A DNA stretch of 64,000 bases from Pseudomonadota bacterium (lineage in GTDB: Bacteria > Pseudomonadota > Gammaproteobacteria > Burkholderiales > Burkholderiaceae_B). Position numbers and translations under genes: made by a program. Location of the stretch: positions 62,001 through 126,000 of the forward strand of contig JAFACG010000034.1 in the NCBI GenBank assembly GCA_023425645.1, written 5' to 3'. Each line of letters begins with the position of its first letter. Position 1 is the first letter of the stretch. The notes beneath the pieces were generated by a model, which saw only the letters and a list, made by a program, of their open reading frames with translations, had not been told where the DNA came from and did not search any database. This document shows, piece by piece, positions 9,923 to 21,350 of the stretch.

Positions 9923-10237
9923 ATGAAGAAATACCTTGTAGCAGCAGTATGGATGCTGGCGGCAGCCGGCCAGGCCCAGGCCGACGACAATACCCAGGGC
10001 AAGGAATTGTTCCTGACCGGAGCCAAGCCGATAGCCTGCGCGGTCTGCCACACCCTGGATAACGCGGGGTCGGCCGGAGCCATCGGCCCCAACCTGGACG
10101 AACTCAAGCCCTCGCGCGAGCAGATCCTGAAGGTCATGCAGGAAGGCATGGGCGCCATGCCCTCGTTTGCCCAGACGCTCAGCGATGAGGAGCGCCAGGT
10201 CGTGGCCGGGTATGTCAGCTCGGTGGCCGGGCAGTAA
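9923..10237 (+). CDS. Periplasmic monoheme cytochrome c, partner of the sulfite dehydrogenase
   Basis: 104 residues with an N-terminal signal peptide (MKKYLVAAVWMLAAAGQAQA). One CxxCH haem-binding site reads CAVCH near residue 38, and the distal haem ligand is probably a Met in the GMGAMPSF segment. This is the size and layout of SorB, the electron acceptor of SorA-type sulfite dehydrogenase, and it lies 54 bp downstream of that gene in the same direction. ATG 9917 is also possible and adds two residues. A strong terminator follows, so the pair forms a closed two-gene operon. Confidence 0.85.
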   Translation: MKKYLVAAVWMLAAAGQAQADDNTQGKELFLTGAKPIACAVCHTLDNAGSAGAIGPNLDELKPSREQILKVMQEGMGAMPSFAQTLSDEERQVVAGYVSSVAGQ

Positions 10238-10260
10238 TCCTCTTGCCGGTCAGGCGCCAG

Positions 10261-10286
10261 GCTCCCCCTCGGGGGAGCTTTTTTTT
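10261..10286 (+). terminator. Rho-independent terminator of the sulfite dehydrogenase operon
   Basis: An 8-bp perfect stem (GCTCCCCC at 10261-10268 with GGGGGAGC at 10271-10278) and a very short TC loop are followed by eight T residues. Confidence 0.92.
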
Positions 10287-10406
10287 ATGGGTGCTTCGTA
10301 TGCAAATGTATCTTTTTAAAGGGGTTTATTGACTCGCCAGCTCTGCTAGCCTGACCGGGCAATTCAGTCGCCTTAGCCAGCCCCCTTTCACCCAGGGAGT
10401 CGAGAT

Positions 10407-10604
10407 ATGGTGTTCCTGATGTCATGCAGTCCGCGGCACTTCCCCGCTGCCCAGGCGCCGGCTCCCTGCGCCCTGGAGCTGGAATGGCTGGGCATACGGA
10501 CCAGCAACTTCATGTTGCTCTACGGCGTGGTCTGGGTCTCGCTGATCATCATGTACATCACCGAGGTACGCCGCACGCAGATCAGCGGTGAAAAGACGGC
10601 CTGA
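10407..10604 (+). CDS. Small single-pass membrane protein, unknown function
   Basis: A 65-residue frame starting at ATG 10407 with GGGAG at about 10395, slightly far for a ribosome site. The middle holds one hydrophobic segment (FMLLYGVVWVSLIIMYITEV, about residues 35-54) followed by a positively charged tail, predicting one membrane helix with the C-terminus in the cytoplasm. It sits alone between the sulfite dehydrogenase operon and the convergent dap operon. I do not recognise the family. The first 25 residues are Pro/Ala/Cys-rich and atypical, so the true start may be further in. Confidence 0.45.
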   Translation: MVFLMSCSPRHFPAAQAPAPCALELEWLGIRTSNFMLLYGVVWVSLIIMYITEVRRTQISGEKTA

Positions 10605-10700
10605 TAAGACAGCCATGACGTTGCCGCGGTCTCTTTGGCACCGCGGAGGCCGTGCACGGGTCCCAGGCGCGGCGGCCGGGGCGAGCGCCCCGGCGCGGCT

Positions 10701-12619
10701 TCATTCCTGCCGGTTGATGTCCTCGATGGCTTCCTGCAGTTCCAGCCATTCTTCTTCCAGCGCGTCGCGCTCCTTGCTGCGCTCGCCATGTTCGGCCATC
10801 AGCGCGGGACGCTGGTCCTTGTAGGCGTCGGAATAGAAGTCCGGGTCCTGCATCAGGGCATCGAGTTCCTGCAGGCGCGCGGCGGCCTGGTCCATGGCGG
10901 CTTCCACTTTCTTCAGCCTGGCTTCCAGCGGCTTGCGCTGCTGGGCCTGGCGCTGGCGCAGTTCCGCCTCCTGGCGGCGCTGGGCCTTGCGGTCCACGAC
11001 TTCGTTTCCGTCGGCCCGCGTTTCCTGCCGGGCGTCGGAACGGGCCTGGGCGCTGCGCGCCAGCAGCCAGTCCCGGTAGTCTTCCAGGTCGCCGTCGAAT
11101 TCCTGCAGCCGGCCGTCGGCCACGATCCAGAACGAATCCACGGTGGAGCGCAGCAGGTGGCGGTCGTGAGAGACTAGCAGCACGCTGCCGCCGTAGTCGG
11201 CCAGGGCGTCTGCCAAGGCTTCCCGGGTGTCCACGTCCAGGTGGTTGGTGGGTTCGTCCAGCAGGAGCAGGTTGGGCTTCTGCCAGACGATCAGGGCCAG
11301 GGCCAGGCGGGCCTTTTCACCGCCCGAGAACGGCGCGGTGGGACTGGCGGCCATGTCGCCGCTGAACCCGAACGAGCCCAGGTAGTTGCGCAGTTCCTGC
11401 TCGCGCGTGTCCGGGGCCAGGCGCGCCAGGTGCTGCAGGGGCGAGGATTCCGGGTCGATGGAATCGAGCTGGTGCTGGGCGAAGTAGCCGATGACCAGGC
11501 CCTTGGATTCGAGCCGTTCGCCGCTCAGCGGCGCCAGCTTGCCGGCCAGGGTCTTGACCAGCGTGGACTTGCCCGCGCCATTCATGCCCAGCACGCCCAC
11601 GCGCGCCCCGCCGCGCACCATCAGGCGCACGCCCCTCAGGATGGGAGCCGGGCGGTCCGGGTAGCCCAGGTCGGCCTGTTCCAGCGTCAGCAGCGGATCG
11701 GGCGTGTACTCGGGCGAGGGCAGGCGTATGGACACGCCGGACTCCACGCGCAGCGGCGCCAGGGTCTGCATGCGCGCCAGCGCCTTCACGCGGCTTTGCG
11801 CCTGCTTGGCCTTGGTGGCCTGGGCCTTGAAACGATCGATGAAGCTTTGCAGGCGGGCGGCCTCGCGCGTCTGGCGCTCGTAGGCGATCTGGCTTTGCTG
11901 CACGCGTTCGGCACGCTGCGCCAGGAAGTCGTTGTAGCCGCCCTTGTAGCGGACCAGCTTGCCATGGTCCAGGTGCAGGATGGAGCGGGCCACCGCGTCC
12001 AGGAATTCGGTGTCGTGCGAAATGAGCAGCACGGTGCCCGGATAGGAGGCCAGCCAGCGTTCCAGCCAGAGCATGGCGTCCAGGTCCAGGTGGTTGGTGG
12101 GTTCGTCCAGCAGAAGCAGGTCGGACGGCGCCATCAGGGCGCGCGCCAGCGACAGGCGCATTTGCCAGCCGCCGGAGAACTCGCGCACCGGCAGCATCCA
12201 CTGGTCGGGGCGAAAGCCCAGGCCGGCCAGCAACTGTTCGGCGCGCGACGGCGCGGACCAGGCGTCAGCCTCCACCAGGGCGTTTTCCAGCTCGGCGATG
12301 CGCTGGCCGTCCGAGTCGGGCGTATCGGCGCGCGCCTGCTGCAAGGCGCGCAGGCGCACGTCGCCGTCGATGACGAATTCGCGCGCCGCACGGTTGCGGT
12401 CCGGAATGGTCTGGCGCACGCTGGCGACTTCCCAGGCCTCGGGGATGCTCAGGTCGCCCGCGTCCAGGTCCAGCTCGCCTTGCAGCAGGGCGAACAGCGA
12501 GGACTTGCCCGCGCCGTTCTTGCCCACGATGCCCAGGCGCTCGCCGGGATTGACGATGAATTCGGTGTCTTCCAGCAGCACCTTGACGCCGCGCCGCAGC
12601 GTGATTCCAGTTGCGCGTA

Positions 12620-12623
<4 letters not shown>
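10701..12623 (-). CDS. ABC-F family ATPase (YheS-like)
   Basis: Soluble twin-ATPase ABC protein of the ABC-F class, which acts on ribosomes in translation and has no membrane domain. 640 residues from a GTG start at 12623. First cassette: Walker A GKNGAGKSS, signature EFSGGWQMRLSLARAL, Walker B DLLLLDEPTNHLD. A linker helix follows (about residues 235-300), then the second cassette with GMNGAGKST, FSGGEKARLALAL and NLLLLDEPTNHLDVD. The C-terminal 110 residues form a charged coiled coil. Length and order match YheS. The GTG overlaps the prmB TGA (bases 12620-12623), so it is the last gene of the dapD-dapE-prmB operon. A longer frame starting at 12686 would read into prmB and is rejected. Confidence 0.92.
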
Positions 12624-15494
<2,871 letters not shown>

Positions 15495-15853
15495 GGTCTA
15501 GGCTCTGCGTCGAGTCAGGCCGCCGGCGGCGGAAAGAAGCCGCGCTGGGCGCGGACTTGCCGCCGATGCGGCCGAGGTTTAGGTCGAGCCAACAGGATAA
15601 CCGAGTCCGGCGCGTCCTCGCCACGATTTTATGCTGCGCTGCAAAACGGATGCGACGCTGGAAGCGGCCCTGGTCCGTGATGCGGAGACTGCGGCGGCAA
15701 GGCCGGAATTCTTCACAATTTTCCATTTCTTATTACAGGCATTTGTTCAAGGATGCCCGGGGCTGTGCCTAGAATGAATCAATAATCGAATGCGATGTCG
15801 CTGGCTTCAGGCCGCAGTGAAGAGATTCTTTTTTGACACTATGAGGAGGCGCC
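15495..15853. other. Intergenic region, divergent promoters, no gene seen
   Basis: About 360 bp between dapD (leftward) and the micropeptide gene (rightward). No supported gene. A possible rightward promoter has TAGAAT at about 15771-15776 with a weak -35 (TTCAAG) 18 bp upstream. The dapD promoter must also lie here, but no clear match was found. Confidence 0.4.
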
Positions 15854-15928
15854 ATGAGATCGATACTTCTATGGTTGTTGGGTGTTCCTATTCCAATCAT
15901 TATCTTGTTGGCCTTGTTCTGGCATTGA
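15854..15928 (+). CDS. 24-residue single-helix membrane micropeptide
   Basis: A very short frame reading MRSILLWLLGVPIPIIILLA plus LFWH. ATG 15854 is preceded at 15844-15849 by a perfect AGGAGG ribosome site. After the Met-Arg start it is one continuous hydrophobic stretch with a Gly-Val-Pro-Ile-Pro kink, so it should be a single membrane helix. The ideal ribosome site, the upstream promoter-like sequence and the membrane-protein gene starting 38 bp downstream argue that it is real. I recall similar unnamed peptides in proteobacteria, but this is memory and not a search. Function unknown; it may act with the PhnA-like membrane protein. Confidence 0.7.
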   Translation: MRSILLWLLGVPIPIIILLALFWH

Positions 15929-15966
15929 ATCGCCGGGCGTCGACATCTTTTTGAAAAGGAAAGACC

Positions 15967-16863
15967 ATGCCTGTTACGCAAATTGCACCTGGTTCGGAAC
16001 ACGCCCCGCGCTGGACGATGGAATCGTCCCGTTCCGCGGTTTCCTGGGGAGCCGTCATTGCAGGCGCTGTCATCAGCGCGGCCCTGACCGGCGCCTTGTT
16101 CATCGGCGGCACGGGATTGGGTTTTCTGGCCGTGTCGCCTTGGAGCGGCGACGGCGCTTCCGGCTCGGCGCTGGCCATCGGCACCATAGTCTGGATGTTC
16201 GCCACCCATGTCATTGCCTATGGCATTGCCGGGTATGTGACGGGCCGCTTGCGCACCAACTGGATCGAAGTGCCCAATGACGAGATCTACTTCCGGGATA
16301 CCGCCCATGGTTTTCTGGTGTGGGCGGTCAGCGCCGTCGTCGCCTTGTTCATGCTGGGCTCCACGGCCGCGTCCATCGCTTCGGGAACGGCCAAGGCGGG
16401 GGCGAGCCTGGCCGGCGCGGGGCTGGGGGCCGCCTCGGCCGTGGCGGCCGACGCCGGCAGCGACCAGGCGCAAGGACTGAACCTGGATTATTTCACTGAC
16501 GTATTGCTCAGGCCGGCCGACCCGGCGGTCCGCAGCGGCGATCCGGACAAGGAAGTGGGCCGTATTCTGGCGCGCAGCCTGCAGGAAGGCGACGTCTCCC
16601 CGCAGGACAGGGATTATCTGCTGCGGCTGGTGGCCGACCGTGCGGGCGTGCCGCCCGAACAGGCCCAGGAGCGCCTGGACGCGGTTCAGCAGCAGGCGCG
16701 GCAGGCCGCGCAGAAGCTGGAGCAGCAAGCTCGCGAGGCTGCGGATGCCGCTCGCAAGGCGGCCGCCGCCTTCGCCCTTTGGGGGTTCGCTTCCTTGCTG
16801 CTGGGAGCGTTCGTGGCCAGCCTGGCCGCCACCATAGGCGGCCGGGCCCGGACTCGCTGGTGA
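15967..16863 (+). CDS. PhnA-like integral membrane protein
   Basis: 298 residues. Three or four membrane helices lie in the N-terminal half (about 25-55, 75-105, 120-145) and one at the C-terminus (FALWGFASLLLGAFVASLAATIG). Between them is a soluble, acidic segment and an Ala/Gln-rich coiled coil (about residues 215-265, QQQARQAAQKLEQQAREAADAARKAAAA). Proteins of this layout are usually annotated PhnA-like, but nothing here ties it to phosphonate metabolism. GGAAAG precedes ATG 15967. It probably forms an operon with the micropeptide upstream and ends at a clear terminator. Confidence 0.75.
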   Translation: MPVTQIAPGSEHAPRWTMESSRSAVSWGAVIAGAVISAALTGALFIGGTGLGFLAVSPWSGDGASGSALAIGTIVWMFATHVIAYGIAGYVTGRLRTNWIEVPNDEIYFRDTAHGFLVWAVSAVVALFMLGSTAASIASGTAKAGASLAGAGLGAASAVAADAGSDQAQGLNLDYFTDVLLRPADPAVRSGDPDKEVGRILARSLQEGDVSPQDRDYLLRLVADRAGVPPEQAQERLDAVQQQARQAAQKLEQQAREAADAARKAAAAFALWGFASLLLGAFVASLAATIGGRARTRW

Positions 16864-16876
16864 TCCCGCATCCTGG

Positions 16877-16906
16877 AAAACCGCCGTTTCGACGGCGGTT
16901 TTTTTC
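16877..16906 (+). terminator. Rho-independent terminator after the PhnA-like gene
   Basis: Stem AAAACCGCCG (16877-16886) pairs with CGGCGGTTTT (16893-16902) around a 6-base loop and is followed by a T run. Confidence 0.9.
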
Positions 16907-17150
16907 GTCTTGAGAGCGGGTTTTCCTGATTTTTTCCGTATGGGGCCTGCCTTTATTGCAGCATCCAAAGGCAAGGGAAATTCCATCGGCGCGCAGCATA
17001 TTTTCAATTCGCGGCAGGTGTGTATAATTTTTTTGCCTCCAGAATGTTCTGCAAGGGCTTTGCATCGCGTCCTGGATTCCATATCCAGGGGTATCGCGCC
17101 CTGTCTTTCCATTGGATGCTTCAATAATAAAAAACGGGGGACATGACAGC

Positions 17151-18917
17151 ATGACGGCAGAAATCGCGGTGGTCCTGTGCACGGCCCTGGTGGCGATTGT
17201 CCTGTTTGCGACCGAGAAGCTCAGAATCGACGCGGTAGCCTTGCTGGTGCTGAGCAGCCTGGCCGTGCTGGGCCTGGTCACGCCCGGGCAGGCTCTGGCC
17301 GGATTCAGCAATCCGGCCACGATCACGGTGGCGGCCATGTTCGTGCTGGCGGCGGGCCTGCAGAACAGCGGCGCGCTCTCGGGCATAGGCCGATTGCTGG
17401 GCAAGGCCCGTTCGCCGCTGCAATTTCTGCTCATCCTGTTCCTGGTGCTGGCGATCATCGCGCCGTTCGTGAACAACACCGCCGTCGTCGCCGTGTTCAT
17501 GCCCATCGTGATGACGGCCACCGCCAGCATAGGCATGTCGCCTTCCAAGGCCTTGATCCCGCTGTCCTATGTATCGCAGATGGCGGGCGTGTGCACGCTG
17601 GTGGGAACCTCCACCAATCTGCTGGTCAATGCGATCGCCCGCGACCTGGGGCATCCCGGCTTTGGCATGTTCGAGTTCACGGCGCTGGGCGTCATCTGCC
17701 TGGCGGCCGGCTGCCTGTATCTGCTGACCGTCGGCCGCTGGCTGCTGCCGGACACCCGCGGCGCGGAGCTGGTCGATCATTACGAGCTGGGCAAGTACAT
17801 CACGGAGCTGCGCGTCATGTCCGATTCGTCCCTGATCGGGACCTCCGTGGGCGAAGCCAAGCTGGGCGAGCAGTACGGCGTCTTCGTGCTGGAGCTGCTG
17901 CGCGGCGAAGACAAGGTCTGGGCGCCGCGCGAACAGGAACTGCAGGAAGGCGATGTGCTGCTGGCGCGCGGCGACTGGTCCAAGCTGGACGAGCTGCGCA
18001 AAGAGGCCGGCCTGGAGGTGGATCCGCAGTTCAAGCTGCAGCAGCGCTCCTTCGAGGAAGTGGACCAGGTGCTGACCGAAGTGATGATCGCGCCGCGTTC
18101 GCGCATCAGCGGCAGCACGCTGGGTACCCTGGACCCGCGCTGGCATCACAAGGCCACCGTGCTGGGCATTCACAGGCGCGGCCAGGTGCTGCGCGAGAAA
18201 CTGCGCGATGTGCGCTTGCGGGTGGGCGACATTCTCCTGATGCTGACGCCGGTCTCGGAGAAGGCCGCCTTGCGCTCGGACACCAACGTCATCGTGCTGT
18301 CCGAGCGCGAGGCTGAAAAGCCCATGGGCTGGCGTGCGCCGTTCGCGCTGCTCACCATGGCGCTGGTCATCACCGTGTCGGCCCTGGGCTGGGTGCCGAT
18401 CGCCATCACCTCGCTGGCCGGCGCCGTGGCCATGACCCTGGCGGGCTGCCTGAGCGCCGACGAAGTCTATGACGCCATAGACTGGCGCATCATCATCCTG
18501 CTGGCGGGCCTGCTGCCGCTGGGAGTGGCCATGAGCGAGACGGGCGCGGCGCAGTTCCTGGTCGAGAACACCATCGGGCTGGTCCGCTCCTCCGGGCCCC
18601 TGGTGGTGCTGGCGGTGCTCTACCTGATGGCCCTGCTGCTGACCGAATTCATGAGCAACGCGGCTGCCGCCGTGCTGTTGACGCCCATCGGCATGTCCAC
18701 CGCCCGGATGCTGGAGGTGGATGCCACGCCATTTCTGATCGCGGTCACTTTTGCGGCCTCCACCAGCTTTGCCACCCCGGTGGGCTACCAGACCAACACC
18801 ATGGTGTATGGGGCGGGAGGGTATCGCTTTGTCGACTTCATCAAGGTCGGTTTGCCCTTGAACCTGATCTTCTGGGTGCTGGGCGTGACATTCATTCCCA
18901 TCTTCTGGCCGTTCTGA
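17151..18917 (+). CDS. SLC13/DASS-type anion permease with two RCK_C (TrkA-C) domains
   Basis: Secondary transporter of the ArsB/NhaD-DASS superfamily, probably for a di- or tricarboxylate, sulfate or similar anion. 588 residues from ATG 17151, with GGGGGA at 17136-17141; the longer frame from 17112 lacks a ribosome site. Hydrophobic helices occupy residues 1-205 and 395-588. Each half carries a conserved Asn/Thr loop (PFVNNTAVVAVFMPI and the FMSNAAAAVLLTPIG segment), and the repeated GTSTNLL motif is present. Between them lie two copies of a cytosolic TrkA-C domain (about 215-375). Substrate cannot be deduced. Confidence 0.88.
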   Translation: MTAEIAVVLCTALVAIVLFATEKLRIDAVALLVLSSLAVLGLVTPGQALAGFSNPATITVAAMFVLAAGLQNSGALSGIGRLLGKARSPLQFLLILFLVLAIIAPFVNNTAVVAVFMPIVMTATASIGMSPSKALIPLSYVSQMAGVCTLVGTSTNLLVNAIARDLGHPGFGMFEFTALGVICLAAGCLYLLTVGRWLLPDTRGAELVDHYELGKYITELRVMSDSSLIGTSVGEAKLGEQYGVFVLELLRGEDKVWAPREQELQEGDVLLARGDWSKLDELRKEAGLEVDPQFKLQQRSFEEVDQVLTEVMIAPRSRISGSTLGTLDPRWHHKATVLGIHRRGQVLREKLRDVRLRVGDILLMLTPVSEKAALRSDTNVIVLSEREAEKPMGWRAPFALLTMALVITVSALGWVPIAITSLAGAVAMTLAGCLSADEVYDAIDWRIIILLAGLLPLGVAMSETGAAQFLVENTIGLVRSSGPLVVLAVLYLMALLLTEFMSNAAAAVLLTPIGMSTARMLEVDATPFLIAVTFAASTSFATPVGYQTNTMVYGAGGYRFVDFIKVGLPLNLIFWVLGVTFIPIFWPF

Positions 18918-18978
18918 GCGCACGTTTACGCCTGCCGCCGGCCGGGCTGCGGAGCCGGCAGTTTTCAAGGATTGAACC

Positions 18979-19461
18979 ATGACCAGCCTTTCCCCTTGCG
19001 CAGAGGCGCCGCCAATGCTGGATCCGCGTATGGCCGAGGAGATCCGGGCCAGCTTTGCGCGTCAGAACGCCATGGCGCTGATCCAGGCCAGCCTGCCCGT
19101 GGTCGAAGCGGGCCGCGTCGAGATCCACCTGCCGCATTGGAGCGGCGTGGAGCAGCAGCATGGATTCGTGCACGGCGGCGTGGTGGGCATGATCGCGGAT
19201 TCGGCGGCCGGCTACGCCGCCATGACCCTGGCGCCGCCCGGCGCTTCGGTCCTGAGCGTGGAATACAAGGTGAATTTCCTGGCCCCGGCCCAGGGGCAGG
19301 CCCTGATTGCGCGCGGCCAGGTATTGCGCCCGGGACGCAACCTGATCATTACGCGCGGGGAAGTGTATGCCGTGCTGCAAGGGCAGGAGACGCTATGCGC
19401 CCTGATGCAGCAGACCATCATGGTCATGCATGGCCGCCCCGAGAAGGCGGGGGCGGCCTGA
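18979..19461 (+). CDS. PaaI-family acyl-CoA thioesterase (hotdog fold)
   Basis: 160 residues. The hotdog core shows HGFVHGGVVGMIADSAAGYAAM at about residues 54-75, with the HGG and D/S residues that shape the active site, then SVEYKVNFLAPAQGQALIARG and VLRPGRNLIITRGEVYA, the two strands typical of the PaaI/YdiI class. Acyl substrate is unknown. It lies 61 bp after the permease gene in the same direction and converges on the minus-strand membrane gene downstream with a gap of 6 bases. ATG 18979. Confidence 0.86.
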   Translation: MTSLSPCAEAPPMLDPRMAEEIRASFARQNAMALIQASLPVVEAGRVEIHLPHWSGVEQQHGFVHGGVVGMIADSAAGYAAMTLAPPGASVLSVEYKVNFLAPAQGQALIARGQVLRPGRNLIITRGEVYAVLQGQETLCALMQQTIMVMHGRPEKAGAA

Positions 19462-19467
19462 GGCGGC

Positions 19468-19857
19468 TCAGAAGGCCGGCGGCTTCCTGTAGGTCAGCAG
19501 CATCACGCACAGTGCGGCGGTGCACAGGCCATAGATGATGGAGCCGTAGGAAAAGGTGACGCCCATGCCGCATACCTTGGAGAACAACAGCGACTTTTCG
19601 CAGATGCTTTTGATCGTGGAGGCGAAGATGCCGATGTGTGCGGCCATGGCGAGCCAGGCGAACCGGACCTTGTCGGCCCAGATCAGGCTGGCGACGGCCA
19701 GGACGGACAGCGGCAGGAGAAAGCCGAAAAAACCGGCGCTCCAGCCCGAATAGGCATCCGAGGCCTGGGCCAGGCTGTTGTTGATATGGGCAAAGGGAAG
19801 AAACCAGAAAGCGAGCAGCGCTGCGCATAGGCCGAAAATCAGGTTTCTGGTATTCAT
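19468..19857 (-). CDS. Four-helix membrane protein, unknown function
   Basis: 129 residues from ATG 19857. Four hydrophobic segments: LIFGLCAALLAFWFLPF, SAGFFGFLLPLSVLAVASLIW, FAWLAMAAHIGIFASTI and the SIIYGLCTAALCVMLLTY segment, with a Lys-rich C-terminus. The frame could extend to 20031, but those extra residues are polar, cysteine-rich and do not look coding, so the inner ATG is chosen; its ribosome site is weak. No family recognised. Confidence 0.6.
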   Translation of the reverse strand: MNTRNLIFGLCAALLAFWFLPFAHINNSLAQASDAYSGWSAGFFGFLLPLSVLAVASLIWADKVRFAWLAMAAHIGIFASTIKSICEKSLLFSKVCGMGVTFSYGSIIYGLCTAALCVMLLTYRKPPAF

Positions 19858-20275
19858 GATCTGCGCAATCAAGGGATAAGTGTCTATTGCATAGGAAGAT
19901 TCCAGTGTAACAGAAAATCTCTCTTTATAAATATGAGTTATGTTAGATGGCTTATACATATTCGATTGGTATCTTCTTCGGTATATAACGCAACAATATC
20001 TGTCAATTGCTGACCACGCTCGCGGGCACATGCAGGGAGGGCCCGCAGGCGGGGGGCGGTGCTTGAGCCCGTGATCATGCGTATTGCGTCCGGTCCTGTG
20101 GCGGCTTCGCCTAGCGGATGTCGACCTGTTTGTCTGCGCAGCGCCCCAGGACTGTAGGTAACGACTTTTACAAGTCCGTTCCTATATGGAGGGGTGCAGG
20201 ACGGCCGGGCTGCTTATAATCGGTGCGCTGCCGGCGCAACGATGCGGGCCGGCGGCTGCATCCAGTACGAGCGGC
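19858..20275. other. Intergenic region, no gene seen
   Basis: About 420 bp. The part next to the membrane gene (19880-19990) is AT-rich, while 20020-20200 is GC-rich without a supported frame. It should hold promoters for both divergent neighbours; none could be placed with confidence. Confidence 0.5.
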
Positions 20276-21181
20276 ATGACCAGAAAGAAAAAAGCAGTAT
20301 CGACAAGAAAATCATCAGGCAGGAACAAGTCGGGGACGGGAAGCCTCATCCGTTTCCTGAAGTCAGCGGGGGCTTCCGCGCTGGCGGCGTTCGGAGCGGC
20401 CAGTTGCGCTCTTCATCCGCAGCTGCGGGACTGGCCGGGCCTGGATCAGGTCATGGCGAAGCTGGAGTGGCCGCAGGCCTCGTCCGTCGTCGCGCCGCCC
20501 GCCAATGGCTATGTCCAGACTTCGTTTGCGCAGTGCCCGCAGTTCTTTCCCGGCAAGCCGCCGGTGGTGCCGGCGGCCTACACGCTGCGCGAGTTGTGCT
20601 TCAGTTCGTTTGCGATCCTGCACAGCGGCCAGACCAAGACGCCCGTCTTCGTGGCAGAGCGTTTGAACCGTCGAGCCCTGCAGGCCGGACAAGGTCTGCC
20701 GCGCACCGACAAGTTCTATGCGGAAGGCCGCCTGCCGGCGTCCGAACGGGCTGAGCTGGCGGACTACCGCGGTTCGGGTTATTCACGCGGGCACATGGCT
20801 CCGGCCGGCGACATGGCCGACGAGCAGGGCATGGCGCAGAGTTTCTCCCTGGCCAATATGGTGCCGCAGAATCAGGTTCATAACGGCGGGCCCTGGAATC
20901 AGATCGAAGGGGACACCCGCAAATATGTGCAGCGCGCCGCCGGCGACGTGTATGTGTTCACGGGGCCGGTGTTTGCGGCGCGGCCGCCCACCATAGGCCA
21001 GGGCAGGGTGGCTGTGCCCAGCCATCTGTTCAAGCTGGTGTATGACGCCACCACCCGTCGCTCCTGGGTGCATTGGCAGGCCAACGATGCCGCGACCAAG
21101 GCGGGCCCGCCCATCAGCTACGAGGAATTCGTGCGGCGCACGGGCATGCATCTGCTGCCGGCCCTGGCGCCGTCGTCGTGA
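20276..21181 (+). CDS. DNA/RNA non-specific endonuclease (NUC1/Serratia-nuclease family), exported
   Basis: 301 residues from ATG 20276. The N-terminus is strongly basic (MTRKKKAVSTRKSSGRNKSG), followed by a hydrophobic segment ending in GAASC, which could be a lipoprotein signal with Cys as first mature residue, or an ordinary signal anchor. The nuclease core carries YSRGHMAPAGDMA, where the RGH histidine is the general base, and ANMVPQNQVHNGGPWNQIE, where the Asn binds magnesium. Both match the beta-beta-alpha Me nuclease family. It is expected to degrade DNA and RNA outside the cytoplasm. An upstream in-frame start at 20186 has no ribosome site. Confidence 0.88.
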   Translation: MTRKKKAVSTRKSSGRNKSGTGSLIRFLKSAGASALAAFGAASCALHPQLRDWPGLDQVMAKLEWPQASSVVAPPANGYVQTSFAQCPQFFPGKPPVVPAAYTLRELCFSSFAILHSGQTKTPVFVAERLNRRALQAGQGLPRTDKFYAEGRLPASERAELADYRGSGYSRGHMAPAGDMADEQGMAQSFSLANMVPQNQVHNGGPWNQIEGDTRKYVQRAAGDVYVFTGPVFAARPPTIGQGRVAVPSHLFKLVYDATTRRSWVHWQANDAATKAGPPISYEEFVRRTGMHLLPALAPSS

Positions 21182-21350
21182 ACGACACATGCGCGTGGCA
21201 TTCAATAAATAAATGTTTTTGATTTCAATATTTAATTTGTGCATGGCGCTGCCCTGATTTATCGTGAAAAAGAGCTGATGCCGCTTGGAAGCAGTCCCCG
21301 GTTTTTTCGATCGGCGGAGTGCGGCGGCGCTATTTGGAAAGAGAATCGCC

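Noticed and set aside
17121..18980. 619-codon minus-strand frame over the SLC13 permease gene
   Set aside because: Gln/His/Arg-rich, without family features; the plus strand has a clear permease with membrane helices and RCK_C domains.
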